A DNA stretch of 64,000 nt from Craspedostauros australis (GCA_026770025.1 JAMXDE010000008.1:620001-684000), one strand, 5' to 3'. Shown: positions 50,843-61,210, counted from the stretch's first letter. Made by a program: numbers and translations. Notes: generated by a model not told the origin, from the letters alone.

Positions 50843-52843
50843 ATGATGAATCCTCGGCGAATCATTCCGCGTTGCGGTCTTGCTGCAAGTTCCCTCCTTC
50901 TTCTGCTGGTACTCCAGCTGCAACGAGTTGATGCGAGATCGCAGCTGGCCGTGCCGGCGCCGCCAAGCCTTGCGTTGAGGGGTGGGGGCGGCACCGACAA
51001 GGCTTCCACCGGCGACAGCGAGAAGCTTTCGCTGGATGAACTCGTGGAGGAATGCATCGCTGCCAACCGAAAGATCGTCGTGGTGACAGGCGGAGTGCTG
51101 TCGGGGATCGGAAAGGGAGTCACGGCTTCGAGTTTAGGCGTGCTGTTCCGCGCCATGGGCCTGCGCGTGACAGCGCTGAAGATCGATCCGTACCTCAACG
51201 TGGATGCCGGCACCATGTCGCCCTTCGAGCATGGAGAAGTGTTTGTGCTGGACGATGGTGGTGAGACCGATTTGGATTTGGGCAACTACGAACGCTTCCT
51301 TTCAGTGTCGTTGACCTCCAAATCCAACCTGAGCACGGGCAAGATCTACCAATCAGTGATCGAGAGGGAACGCGTGGGAGATTATTTGGGAAAGACCGTG
51401 CAGGTGGTGCCGCATGTCAGCGACGCCATCCAGGAATGGGTGCTGGAGGTCGCTCGCGAACCCGTCACTCAGTTCTGCGAGACCACAACACCTGCCGGGA
51501 CGGCCACGTCCACATCGGCATCGGCATCATCCCACGACAAGATCCAAAGGCGGCAGAGCCACTTGACGCCGGAGCTCTGCATTGTGGAACTGGGAGGCAC
51601 CTTGGGTGACATCGAGTCCATGCCGTTCGTGGAGGGCCTGCGGCAGCTGCAGGAGAGGTTGGGCTACAAGAACATGTGCTTCGTCCATGTCTCGCTGATC
51701 CCAACGATGGGATCCTCCATGCCGGAACAAAAGACGAAGCCAACGCAGCACTCGGTGCAGCGCATGATGCAGCTGGGTTTGAGGCCCGACTTCCTGTGCT
51801 GCAGAGGCAAGGATCCTTTGCGCGATAGCACGAAACGCAAGCTGTCGCTGTTCACGAGCGTGGACGAGGAGGCCGTCATCAGTATCCACGATGTTTCCAA
51901 CATCTACCGCGTCCCGCTGATGATGATGGAGCAGAACCTACCCGCCATGCTTTCGCAACGCCTGCGGCTGTCGCATCATAAAAAGGGCCACAAGTTCGCC
52001 CAGCTCCCGTTCGACATGTGCGGGCTGGGGTACTCCAAGATCATGAAGGAATGGACCGAGCTGGCCAACAGCGTCGACGACCCGGAGACGGACTGCACCA
52101 TCGCCATGGTCGGCAAGTACTGCGATCAGGGCGATGCCTACCTCAGCGTCATCAAGGCGCTGACACATTCCGCCATCGCCACGCGGCAACGCCTAAAGAT
52201 CGAATTCATCGATTCGTCCGAGCTGGAGGGTGACGACGGCGATGCGATGGATCAGCTGCGCGCATGCGACGGCGTCGTCGTGCCGGGCGGATTCGGCAGC
52301 CGCGGATTCGAAGGCAAATTGAAGGCCATCCAGTACGTGCGAGAGCATAAGGTCCCATTCCTGGGCATCTGCCTCGGCATGCAAGGCGCTGTCGTGGAAC
52401 ACGCTCGCAACGTCGCCAACATGCCGCACGCCCACAGCGCGGAGTTCTCGGGCAGCGGCAGCGACGATGTGATCATCTTCATGCCGGAGGGCGATCGCGA
52501 GCGCATGGGCGGAACGATGCGATTGGGTGCGCGCGAGACGGTGCTGAAGCACGACAGCCTCGCGCGCAAGTTGTACGGAAGCGACTGCATCATGGAACGC
52601 CACCGGCATCGGTACGAGGTGGATCCCGCCATCGTCCCGAAGCTGGAGGCCACCGGTCTCTACTTCGTCGGCACGAACACCGACGGCAGCGGCGAGCGCA
52701 TGGAGGTCGTTGAGATGGATCAGGCGGTGCATCCTTACTTCGTGGGCACCCAGTTCCACCCGGAATTCACAAGCCGTCCGGAGAAGCCAAGCCCGTTGTT
52801 CCTTGGTCTGTTGCAAGAAGTGAAGCGGCAGAAGGCCGCGTAG
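50843..52843 (+). CDS. CTP synthase with N-terminal signal-like leader
   Basis: A 666-aa enzyme that makes CTP from UTP, ATP and glutamine. The synthetase domain starts about residue 75 with VVTGGVLSGIGKGVTASS (P-loop), then KIDPYLNVDAGTMSPFEHGE and LDDGGETDLDLGNYERF, the UTP/Mg2+ sites. The glutaminase domain holds PGGFGSRGFEGK, the nucleophile Cys in GICLGMQGAVVE, and His-Glu in QFHPEFTSRP. All catalytic residues are present. Two features differ from cytosolic CTP synthases. The N-terminus (ATG 50843; the frame is open upstream without an ATG) has a strong hydrophobic segment LAASSLLLLLVLQLQ followed by a P/A/G-rich linker ending LALRGGGG, typical of a signal peptide and perhaps a bipartite plastid presequence. 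There is also an S/T-rich insert (about 213-232) before LTPELCIVELGG. Stop TAG. Confidence 0.9.
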   Translation: MMNPRRIIPRCGLAASSLLLLLVLQLQRVDARSQLAVPAPPSLALRGGGGTDKASTGDSEKLSLDELVEECIAANRKIVVVTGGVLSGIGKGVTASSLGVLFRAMGLRVTALKIDPYLNVDAGTMSPFEHGEVFVLDDGGETDLDLGNYERFLSVSLTSKSNLSTGKIYQSVIERERVGDYLGKTVQVVPHVSDAIQEWVLEVAREPVTQFCETTTPAGTATSTSASASSHDKIQRRQSHLTPELCIVELGGTLGDIESMPFVEGLRQLQERLGYKNMCFVHVSLIPTMGSSMPEQKTKPTQHSVQRMMQLGLRPDFLCCRGKDPLRDSTKRKLSLFTSVDEEAVISIHDVSNIYRVPLMMMEQNLPAMLSQRLRLSHHKKGHKFAQLPFDMCGLGYSKIMKEWTELANSVDDPETDCTIAMVGKYCDQGDAYLSVIKALTHSAIATRQRLKIEFIDSSELEGDDGDAMDQLRACDGVVVPGGFGSRGFEGKLKAIQYVREHKVPFLGICLGMQGAVVEHARNVANMPHAHSAEFSGSGSDDVIIFMPEGDRERMGGTMRLGARETVLKHDSLARKLYGSDCIMERHRHRYEVDPAIVPKLEATGLYFVGTNTDGSGERMEVVEMDQAVHPYFVGTQFHPEFTSRPEKPSPLFLGLLQEVKRQKAA

Positions 52844-53332
52844 AGAGACTCAAGACAGTGGATAGCACCATACTAACTGCTGCTCTACTCGACACAACGA
52901 TTCCAAGTAATATACGGCAGTATTCTATTGTGGCTTTGGTGTTGGAGACTGGTCTATAGATACATAGTAGAGATATGTAGAGACACTCGTCGGATAGCAG
53001 TCTCCGGCCAGCGCGATTGCACAGAGAAGCAAGACGACAGGCCGCACGTAGGTCATAGTACTCACGTGGCTGTGGCGAATCCAACACGGAAACAAAGGCG
53101 GGAGGCGGTACCATTTCCGCTTCTTCCTCTCTGGTGCGAAATGACACGTCACTGGAACACAATGGGGCCGATTTTGTCATGAAAAGATCTTCCCATAGCG
53201 GATGTGCGGAGTACGACTGACAGGTACGATGAGCTACGAGGAGCATGGATCGACACAAAAGCATCCGCATGCCGCCATAAATGCAGACTCCATCAACCGC
53301 AACAGCAACAACAGCAACAACAGCATCAAGAG
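52844..53332. other. Intergenic, leader of first monooxygenase
   Basis: No gene. The last 50 bp before the ATG at 53333 are CAACAG-rich, like the A/C-rich leaders of the other array members. Confidence 0.45.
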
Positions 53333-54661
53333 ATGGTGAAAGTGGTCATCAGCGGCGCCGGACCGGCAGGCCTGCTGCTTGCTCAGAACCTGATCCAACA
53401 ACCCAACTACGATGTCCACGTCTTCGAGAAGCGGCCGGACCTGCGGACGACGGCCGGCATCAACATTAACAAAGATCGCGTGTACCCCATCTGCATCCAC
53501 CCCATTGGCATGAATGCCATGGCGGAAGTGCCGGGCCTGCAGCCATCGCTGGAGCAGTACGGCAAGTGGATCGACAAATCCCAGCGATACAACGGCGAAA
53601 GCTTCAAGCGCAGCAACCGGTCCCCACCTGCCTTCTTCATCGCGCGCAGCTCCCTGGCCACTTGCATGCTGGAGCACCTCCAACTCATCGACGACAATCC
53701 GGCTGCCGCCTCCGGTTCCTTCACACCGTACGACGACGACGTCGCGCATCGCGATCCCACCAGCTCGTTGTCCATGCACTTCGATTGCGGCATCGACGGC
53801 GTCTGTCTGGACAAGCAGATCGTCACAACGGACACCGGCACCACGGAATCCTTCGATCATATCGTCGCGGCCGACGGCGCTAGATCCGCCGTGCGCAACC
53901 AACTGGTAGAGTCGAACCACATTGAGAGCACGATGAAGAAGACGTCGCATTCCTACCGATCCCTCGCCATCCCAACGGACGATTCCATCGTGCGACGCGA
54001 TAGCATGCACAGCTGGACGTCGCGTGGCTCGCATCAGGTCCTGCTATTTCCGGTCGACGACGCCGCCGCGCGCGGCATCTACCAGTTCCCGATCGGCGAT
54101 GATCCATTCGAAAACATGACGTCGCCGCACGAGGTCATCGACTACTTCCGCACGACCGTCTCAACGCATTTCGCCGACGCCCTCACGCCGCAAGCCGCCG
54201 AACGCATCTTGTCGGGTCCCGTCGGTGACTACCCCGCCGTGCACTGCGACGCCTTGACGACGATCGACGCAAAGGCCGTGCTGATCGGGGACGCCGCGCA
54301 CGCCATGGCGCCCATGCTGGGATTGGGTTGCAACTCGGCCCTGCAGGATGTGCAGGTGCTGTGCGGCAAGTTGGTTCAGCACGATCACGATTGGCGCAAG
54401 GCGTTGCAGGAGTACAACGACGAACGGTTGGCGCAGGCGCATGCCGTCTGCGAATTGTCGGAGCATGCGTTTCCTCTCGCGTCCAAGATGGAAAAGGAGA
54501 TGATTGCGCGCTTCATTCTCAAGAAGTTGCTGCCGGGTTTCCTTTCGAAACGCATGCGGCCCATGCCGATCGAGGTCATGACGGATGACACCATGTCGTT
54601 CACGGAGATGCTCGAACGATGTCGCTGGTGGACGGATCGCGTTAAGGCTTCCAAAGCGTAG
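53333..54661 (+). CDS. FAD-dependent monooxygenase, array copy 1 (kynurenine 3-monooxygenase-like)
   Basis: A 442-aa flavoprotein hydroxylase of the PF01494 group. The ATG at 53333 begins MVKVVISGAGPAGLLLAQ, the FAD-ADP-binding GxGxxG at residues 8-13. An acidic residue ends strand 2 (VHVFEKRPD) as expected. The DG motif is AADGARS (about residue 180) and the GD motif, which binds the FAD ribityl chain, is LIGDAAHAMAPMLGLGCNSA (about 316-335). The C-terminus ends with a conserved RCRWWTDRVKAS. No signal peptide or membrane anchor. Such enzymes use NAD(P)H and O2 to hydroxylate aromatic or similar substrates; which one cannot be seen. First of four tandem copies; its 5' 110 bp are 96% identical to copy 2, more than the rest of the gene. 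Stop TAG. Confidence 0.8.
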   Translation: MVKVVISGAGPAGLLLAQNLIQQPNYDVHVFEKRPDLRTTAGININKDRVYPICIHPIGMNAMAEVPGLQPSLEQYGKWIDKSQRYNGESFKRSNRSPPAFFIARSSLATCMLEHLQLIDDNPAAASGSFTPYDDDVAHRDPTSSLSMHFDCGIDGVCLDKQIVTTDTGTTESFDHIVAADGARSAVRNQLVESNHIESTMKKTSHSYRSLAIPTDDSIVRRDSMHSWTSRGSHQVLLFPVDDAAARGIYQFPIGDDPFENMTSPHEVIDYFRTTVSTHFADALTPQAAERILSGPVGDYPAVHCDALTTIDAKAVLIGDAAHAMAPMLGLGCNSALQDVQVLCGKLVQHDHDWRKALQEYNDERLAQAHAVCELSEHAFPLASKMEKEMIARFILKKLLPGFLSKRMRPMPIEVMTDDTMSFTEMLERCRWWTDRVKASKA

Positions 54662-55393
54662 AGTGCGACTGACTGGTACCAACCTGCAATCATAGGTCCA
54701 CGGCGAATGTCGAAAGATTGCAGCGAAAACGAAAACTCCGATCTGCATTTTCATTCCTGCTCAGCAACAAGACCAGCTCCAGAGAATGCGTTGTTCCAGA
54801 GTAACCTCTGAGTACTCCCTCCTTTCCTCTCGCTCTGTCTCATGACGCGTATTGCAACAGGCATGGCCATAGTTCGATTGTGATGTAATATGTTGAAATG
54901 GGGTATGTTATGGTAGAGTAGAGTAGAGTAGAGCAGAGTAGACGAGAGGACCATCTCTCTCTCTCGTCTCATTGCACACGCTATGGGTTCGCGTGAAGTG
55001 TCCCAACTCGACTTGAAGTGGAGTGGAATTGACAAACAACACGTGATGTTCGAGATTTATCATCGACGCAAGTAATTAATCAAATACGTAAAACTCCAAT
55101 TCTCAGACGTGCGATGATGACGAACAATCGACATGACCGAATCTTTCTTTTGGGCGGCTCCACGAGACGATCTTGAGGTGCAAGATCGCCGCAGAAGCCG
55201 CGAACAACGCACCGACTGGAGCGTTCTGTGGTTCGCGCGTGCTCGTGGAAGATGGACCCGTCGCTGTGGTTGCGCATGCGTTTGCGCTTGTGATCACAAT
55301 CCGCACAGCCAGCAAACGTTGATACCTGCGACGATCGACACAAACAGACACAACGCAGAAGACGCATCCGATCAAGAGTCACAAAAAAGCAAG
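54662..55393. other. Intergenic between monooxygenase copies 1 and 2
   Basis: Contains a TAGAG array (54913-54940). A frame upstream of copy 2 is open from 55133 but adds an R/C-rich stretch not shared with the other copies, so it is treated as leader. Confidence 0.45.
54913..54940. repeat. (TAGAG)n array
   Basis: Five units with one variant. The same pentamer occurs in element A at 19339-19363. Confidence 0.85.
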
Positions 55394-56746
55394 ATGGTGA
55401 AAGTGGTCATCAGCGGCGCAGGACCGGCAGGCCTGCTGCTCGCGCAGAACCTGATCCAGCAACCCAACTACGATGTCCACGTCTTCGAGAAGCGGCCGGA
55501 CCTGCTGACGATGGCAGGCATCCGCAGCAACAAAGACCGCACCTACCCCATGTGCATCCAGGGATGTGGCAATCCGGCGATTGCGGGAGTCCCAGGCTTG
55601 CGACCAACGCTGGAGAAGTACGGCAAGTGGATCGACAAGGTGCAGACCTACAAAGGCAAGGGCACGGGATTGATCAACAAGTCCGCGCCGTCCTTCTTCA
55701 TCGAGCGCAACTCCCTTGCCTGCGGCATGCTGGAGCATCTGCGCGCCATCGACGACAATCCGGCCATCGCTTCGGGGTCTTTCACGCCATCGCAGGAGCC
55801 CGACCGCGTCACTGCGCAAAGGGACCCCTCCAGTTCGCTGTCCCTGCACTTCGATTGCGGCATCGCCGATGTTTCGCTGGACCAGCAGACCGTGACGACC
55901 GACAGAGGCACTACCGAGTCCTTCGATCACATCGTGGGGGCGGACGGAGCGACGTCTGTCGTGCGCACGAGGCTGAAAGAGCAAAACCACTTCACGAGCA
56001 CCATGTCGAAGACCTCCCATTCCTACCGGTCCCTCGCCATCCCCACGGACCCCGCCGTCGTGCAACCAGACCGCCTGCACAGCTGGTTCTCGATCGGCGG
56101 CCACCAATTGGTGGTCATCCCGATCGACGGCGAGACGGCGCGCGGCCTCTACGTCTTCCCCAACGGCGACGACCCCTTCGAGGACATGACGACGCCGCAG
56201 CAGGTCATCGACTACTTCCGCACCACCGTCTCGCCGCTGCTCGCCGATGCGATTCCCATGCAAGAAGCCGAACGCATCCTCGCACATCCCGTCGGATGCA
56301 ACTTGAGCGTGCAATGCAACGCTCTGACGACGCCCGATGGCAAGGCCGTACTCATCGGCGACGCCGCGCACGCCATGTCGTCGTCGCTCGCGTTGGGTTG
56401 CAACTCGGCCATGCACGACGTGCAGGTATTGTGCAGCAAGCTGGCCCAGCACGATCATGATTGGCACAAGGCGTTGCAACAGTACAACGCCGACCACATG
56501 GCCGAGGCAAACGCCGTGCGCGAATTTTCCGATCATTCCGTCGCGGTCACGACGCGCATGCGTTTGGAGTTTATGGGGCGCATGATTGCGAAGCGTTCTT
56601 TGCCCACGGCCATCTCCAAGCATATGCGGTCCATGCCGATCGACGTCATGTCGGATGAAACCAAGTCATTCACGGAGATGCTCGAACAATCTCGCTGGTG
56701 GACAGATCGCGTCAAGGCTTCCAAACCACCGATGGTGGAGGTGTGA
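55394..56746 (+). CDS. FAD-dependent monooxygenase, array copy 2
   Basis: A 450-aa paralog of copy 1 with the same landmarks: SGAGPAGLLLA at the N-terminus, HVFEKRPD, GADGATS in the DG position, LIGDAAHAMSSSLALGCNSA in the GD position, and SRWWTDRVKAS near the end. It differs from copy 1 mainly in the middle (residues about 55-90 and 135-160), which would line the substrate pocket. The GD segment has AMSSSLAL where copy 1 has AMAPMLGL, losing the Pro common in this family, so substrate access may differ. The ATG at 55394 follows an A-rich leader. Stop TGA. Probably a recent duplicate of copy 1, with partial gene conversion at the 5' end. Confidence 0.8.
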   Translation: MVKVVISGAGPAGLLLAQNLIQQPNYDVHVFEKRPDLLTMAGIRSNKDRTYPMCIQGCGNPAIAGVPGLRPTLEKYGKWIDKVQTYKGKGTGLINKSAPSFFIERNSLACGMLEHLRAIDDNPAIASGSFTPSQEPDRVTAQRDPSSSLSLHFDCGIADVSLDQQTVTTDRGTTESFDHIVGADGATSVVRTRLKEQNHFTSTMSKTSHSYRSLAIPTDPAVVQPDRLHSWFSIGGHQLVVIPIDGETARGLYVFPNGDDPFEDMTTPQQVIDYFRTTVSPLLADAIPMQEAERILAHPVGCNLSVQCNALTTPDGKAVLIGDAAHAMSSSLALGCNSAMHDVQVLCSKLAQHDHDWHKALQQYNADHMAEANAVREFSDHSVAVTTRMRLEFMGRMIAKRSLPTAISKHMRSMPIDVMSDETKSFTEMLEQSRWWTDRVKASKPPMVEV

Positions 56747-57456
56747 TCCATTACATAATATTCTATTATATTACGCTTGGCGTGGACAGATGGCGTCATC
56801 ACAGGAATGGAAGATAACATGACGGGTGATGGTTGATGGTCTGTCAGCAACCACAATGTTTGGAACGGAAGGCTTGGTGGTTGACGTCGTGTCAGGCTAT
56901 TGGTACGAAACAACAAACAAACCAGAAAGAACTCTGCCCCTGCTTGACACCGCGACGGAGACACATTTCATCACCACTCCAACAGGATTAAACATGAGCA
57001 CTTCCACAAGTTATTTTGTGCAGAGTCAGTTCAAAATTCTGCTCTACTCTAATACTAATACTCTAGGCAAGATCAATGCAAGATACAGCACGACATGGCA
57101 ACATCAAAACAGCACGGAAAAGAGTGAAGTACTTCGATGCCGTATTGGATCCTCTGCCAAGAACCAATTCTTCACGAGGCAGTTCCGTTGTGAACGAGCT
57201 GTGCGTGGATCCGAACCCACCGAGTTTCTTGGTAGCGGAAACTCTCTGTGCAGCATTTGCCAGGAGAGGAACAACGAATGTAAGAGCGAATGAATAAATG
57301 AATGACCACGAAATGCAACCAGTCGACGTCACCAGTCTTTTCCGCTTCCACTCTCTCCCTCTCACAACAACTCACCAAGACCTCATAAAAACCAAAAGCC
57401 ACACCAATCAAACGCAAACCAAACAGCAACATTCAAACACAACAAAAACACACAAC
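56747..57456. other. Intergenic between copies 2 and 3
   Basis: The frame 56826-57293 (155 codons) shows no family resemblance. The last 90 bp before the ATG are strongly A/C-rich. No gene is called. Confidence 0.4.
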
Positions 57457-58800
57457 ATGGTCAAGATCGTCATCGGCGGAGCAGGACCGGCAGGCCTCTT
57501 GCTGGCGCAGCACCTCATCACGCATCCCAACTACGATGTGCACATCTTCGAGAAGCGGCCAGACCCGCTGACAGGTGCCGACAAGCGCAGCACTGGCGAC
57601 CGCACGTACCCCATGAGCATCCAAGGCTCCGGCCTCGGAGCGCTGGAAGAGATCCCGGGCCTGCAAACCTCGCTGAACAAGCGCGGCAAGTGGATGCAGA
57701 AGATCCAGCAGTACAACAACGATACGCCGCGGTTGATTGAAAAGGAGCTGCCCTCATTCATGGTGGAACGGCATGCGCTGGCCTGCGGCATGCTGGAGTA
57801 CCTGCAGCTTATCAACGACAATGTCATCCCGGATGCCGCCGCGCCGACAGACGACGCAGAATCGCTGCCACACCGCCATCCCAGCAGCTCGCTTTCCTTC
57901 CACTTCGGCTGCGGCATCGACGACGTCTGCCTCGACGAGCAGGTCGTGACGACCGACCAAGGCACGAAGGAATCCTTCGATCACATCGTCGCGGCCGATG
58001 GCGCCCGATCCGTCATCCGCACCAAGCTGACGCAGAAGAACGTCTTCGACAGCACCGTGGAGACGATTGGATTTTCGTATCGACCCGTCTGCCTTCCCAT
58101 CACGGGCACGGACTTCGAAACGGACCGCATGCACGGATGGTTCGTCGGCGCCACGGATCAGATCATGCTGGTCCCCCTGAACGACGAACAAGCTCGCGGC
58201 GTTTACGTCTTTCCCACGGAAGCGGATCCGTTCGCCGGCATGACGACGGCACAGGAAGTCATTGACTATTTCCGCACGTCCGTCTCGACTCGCGTCGCCG
58301 ATGTTTTGCCAGACCACGAGGCGCGCAACATCTTGAACGCGCCCGTCGCAACCAACCTCAAGGTGCATTGCAACGCGCTGACCTCACCCGATGGCAAGGC
58401 CGTGCTGGTCGGCGATGCGGCGCACGCCGTGTCCGCGTCCATCGGTCTGGGTTGCAACTCCGCCTTGCAGGATATTCAGGTTCTGGCCGGCAAGCTTGAC
58501 AAGCACGATCACAACTGGCACACCGCTCTGCAGGAGTACAACAGCGAACATATCGTGGACGCGCACGCCGTTTGCGAGCTCTCGGACAACACCATGCCCC
58601 GAACGAGCATGATGCGAATCGAGATGGTGTTCCGGTTGGTCCTGCGCAGGCTTCTGCCCAAGATCCTCAGCAAATGGATGCGTCCTCTGCCGATGGAGCT
58701 GACCAACAAGAAGAATCTGCGCTTCTCCGAGATGTTGAGACGGTGCAGATGGTGGACCGACCGTGTCAAGGCTTCAAAACCCAAGGCGAAGGAAGCGTAG
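57457..58800 (+). CDS. FAD-dependent monooxygenase, array copy 3
   Basis: A 447-aa paralog. The N-terminus reads GGAGPAGLLLAQHLITHPNY, sharing QHLITHPNY with copy 4 rather than the QNLIQQPNY of copies 1 and 2; the array thus forms two pairs. The DG motif is AADGARS and the GD motif LVGDAAHAVSASIGLGCNSA. At the former GIRSNKDRTYPM position it has ADKRSTGDRTYPM, a local change near the active site entrance. The C-terminus ends RCRWWTDRVKASKPKAKEA. All cofactor motifs are intact, so it should bind FAD. Stop TAG. No targeting signal is visible. Confidence 0.8.
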   Translation: MVKIVIGGAGPAGLLLAQHLITHPNYDVHIFEKRPDPLTGADKRSTGDRTYPMSIQGSGLGALEEIPGLQTSLNKRGKWMQKIQQYNNDTPRLIEKELPSFMVERHALACGMLEYLQLINDNVIPDAAAPTDDAESLPHRHPSSSLSFHFGCGIDDVCLDEQVVTTDQGTKESFDHIVAADGARSVIRTKLTQKNVFDSTVETIGFSYRPVCLPITGTDFETDRMHGWFVGATDQIMLVPLNDEQARGVYVFPTEADPFAGMTTAQEVIDYFRTSVSTRVADVLPDHEARNILNAPVATNLKVHCNALTSPDGKAVLVGDAAHAVSASIGLGCNSALQDIQVLAGKLDKHDHNWHTALQEYNSEHIVDAHAVCELSDNTMPRTSMMRIEMVFRLVLRRLLPKILSKWMRPLPMELTNKKNLRFSEMLRRCRWWTDRVKASKPKAKEA

Positions 58801-59446
58801 AGCATGTAGGTTGTACAGAATGCGTATTGGAATCACAGGCACCGACATGAGCCTCTCTAGATATATGTTCATAGCATGTCTTGATTGTTTGATCAATTGG
58901 ACTGCCTCGGAACAAGCATAAACTGCATCTAATTACTTATTATACCGCACCTTTCAAAGAACTCGTTCTCTTGTCGAAAAGGACGAATTCTCAGTTGCCT
59001 CGCATTAGTCAATCGAGTCAATCAATGTCAAGAATGAGAGAAATGGAATTTTTGACTGTTTTTTCGCAACGCGAAGGCGAAGGAAAGGGAGAAACAAGAA
59101 GGATCCAGTCACGCAAGACAGCTGGAGTTGTGACACGAACAGCTGGAAGCGAACCTTCATGGAACAAGAACGATGCCTCCTGTGTTCTGTGTTGTGCGGA
59201 GTCGACTGTTCACATCGAATCGTCAAATGGGCACGCAACGACGCAATCATGAAATCATGATGCGCAGCCGTGTACTGCAAGTTCATGTTATGACTGAGCC
59301 CATGACGACATGGGAGAGACAACGCACACCATCTTGTTCTCACTCTTCCACTTCTTCGCCTCCAAACACCCACACCCACAAAAGTGTGCATCGCGTGCAT
59401 TCATAAACCAGCGAACAAAGCAAAAGCAAAAGACCAGGATCGAGAG
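58801..59446. other. Intergenic between copies 3 and 4
   Basis: No gene recognised; an A/C-rich leader precedes the ATG at 59447. Confidence 0.45.
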
Positions 59447-60928
59447 ATGGTAAAGGTCGTCATCAGCGGAGCAGGACCGGCAGGTCTCCTGCTGGCGCAG
59501 CACCTCATCACGCATCCCAACTACAATGTCCACGTCTTCGAGAAGCGGCCAGATCCGCTGACGGTCGCTGGCATCCGCAGCAATCACGATCGCACGTTTC
59601 CCATGGGCATCCAGGCCTCCGGAATTGCGGCGCTTGCCGGAGTCCCGGGCCTGCAAGCGTCCTTGGACAAGCGCGGCAAGTGGATGACCAAGATGCAGGT
59701 GTACCAGAATGAGAAGCCGCGCGTCACGGAAAAGGACGATGATGTATTCTACGTGGAGCGCAGCTCCCTTGCCTGCGGGATGCTGGAGTACCTCCGCCTG
59801 ATCGATGAGAGCCCAGTCGGTGATTCCATTTCGTCGGGAGCATTGTCAGCGGTGGGCGGCGCAACCTCATCCACATCAGCAACGGCAACAGCAGTGGCGA
59901 CAACACCAACAACAGCAACAACAACATCGATCGCATCTGACGACGTGACTCCGCACCGGCACTGCACCAGCTCGCTGTCCCTGCACTTTGGCTGCGGCAT
60001 CGACGACGTCTGCCTGCAAAAGCAAGTCGCGACAACCGACCAGGGCTTCGAAGAGTCGTTCGATCACATCGTGGCGGCGGACGGTGGCAGATCGGCCATC
60101 CGCACCAAGCTGACGGAGCAAAATCACTTCCGCAGCACGGTGGAAAAGACGCCGTATTCGTACCGATCATTCAGCATCCCGGTCGCCGGGACGGACATCG
60201 CAGTCGATCGCACGCACGGCTGGTTCGCTGGCAACGGGGGACAGGTCATGCTGATACCGGTCAAGGACGACATCGCCCGCGGCGTCTACGCCTTTCCCAA
60301 CCATCGCGATCCCTTCGCCGACATGACGACGCCGCAGGAACTCATCGATCACTTCCGAACCAACGTTTCGCCGCGCGTGGCCGATGCGATGTCGCTCGAC
60401 GAAGCGGCGCGCGTTCTGGCATCCCGACCTGGTCGCAACCTCAAAGTCCATTGCAACACCCTCACGGCGGGTGACGGCAAGGTGGTCTTGGTCGGCGATG
60501 CGGCACACGCTGTGTCAGCATCCGTCGGTCTCGGTTGCAACTCCGCCTTGCAGGATATTCAGGTTCTAGTCGCCAAGCTCGACAAGCACAATCACGACTG
60601 GCGGGAGGCCCTGCAGGATTACAACATCGAGCGCTTGGAGGATGCCCATGCCGTCTGTGAGATTTCGGACAACACCTTGCCCCGAACGAGCATGATGCGA
60701 TTCGAGATGACGATGCGGTTGATGCTGCGCAAGGCCCTTCCCAAGCAACTCAGCGGCTTCATGCGTCCAATGCCCACCGAACTCACCGGTGTCCAAGGTC
60801 TCCGATTCTCAGAAATCCTCGATCGCTGTCGTTGGTGGACAGACCGTGTAAAGGACTCCAAAGCGAAACTATCGAAAGCAAGGCAATCCAAAGAGCGACT
60901 CTCCAAAGCGAGCCTCTCCAAGGCGTGA
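59447..60928 (+). CDS. FAD-dependent monooxygenase, array copy 4, with insert and basic tail
   Basis: A 493-aa copy, about 45-50 residues longer than the others. The FAD motifs are intact: SGAGPAGLLLA, AADGGRS, and LVGDAAHAVSASVGLGCNSA. Two additions account for the extra length. One is an Ala/Thr/Ser-rich insert at about residues 132-163 made of ACA/GCA-type codons, placed before the CTSSLSLHFGCGI segment, at the surface loop where the other copies have a short D/E-containing stretch. The other is a tail after WWTDRVKDSKA made of SKA/SKER units. Both look derived from simple repeats and should not touch the catalytic core. Stop TGA. Pairs with copy 3 by its QHLITHPNY segment. Confidence 0.8.
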   Translation: MVKVVISGAGPAGLLLAQHLITHPNYNVHVFEKRPDPLTVAGIRSNHDRTFPMGIQASGIAALAGVPGLQASLDKRGKWMTKMQVYQNEKPRVTEKDDDVFYVERSSLACGMLEYLRLIDESPVGDSISSGALSAVGGATSSTSATATAVATTPTTATTTSIASDDVTPHRHCTSSLSLHFGCGIDDVCLQKQVATTDQGFEESFDHIVAADGGRSAIRTKLTEQNHFRSTVEKTPYSYRSFSIPVAGTDIAVDRTHGWFAGNGGQVMLIPVKDDIARGVYAFPNHRDPFADMTTPQELIDHFRTNVSPRVADAMSLDEAARVLASRPGRNLKVHCNTLTAGDGKVVLVGDAAHAVSASVGLGCNSALQDIQVLVAKLDKHNHDWREALQDYNIERLEDAHAVCEISDNTLPRTSMMRFEMTMRLMLRKALPKQLSGFMRPMPTELTGVQGLRFSEILDRCRWWTDRVKDSKAKLSKARQSKERLSKASLSKA

Positions 60929-61210
60929 TCATTAACGTGGATACGTCCTCCTGTCGATGCTATTGGGATCAAGAGGTTGGCAACTCATGCATTCTGCAAG
61001 GCAGTACATATACATACAATCCGTGCCTTAGCTCGCACGTCAGCGATTTTCTCCCTCACCGTCAGTATGCAGAGCTACGGCGTTGTCAGACTCAATCATG
61101 AATGGATGAAGCGTTATTACTCGGACTACCTCCTACTTCTACTACTCGTGGGCATGCACAGAACGGGATCTTTTAACGCAACTTCGAGGCTGCGCACATG
61201 CGACATGCAC
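60929..61210. other. Convergent intergenic region
   Basis: Short spacer between the 3' ends of monooxygenase copy 4 and the kinesin gene. Nothing else is seen. Confidence 0.45.

Noticed and set aside
56826-57293. 155-codon frame between monooxygenase copies 2 and 3
   Set aside because: No similarity to the array members and no recognisable domain.
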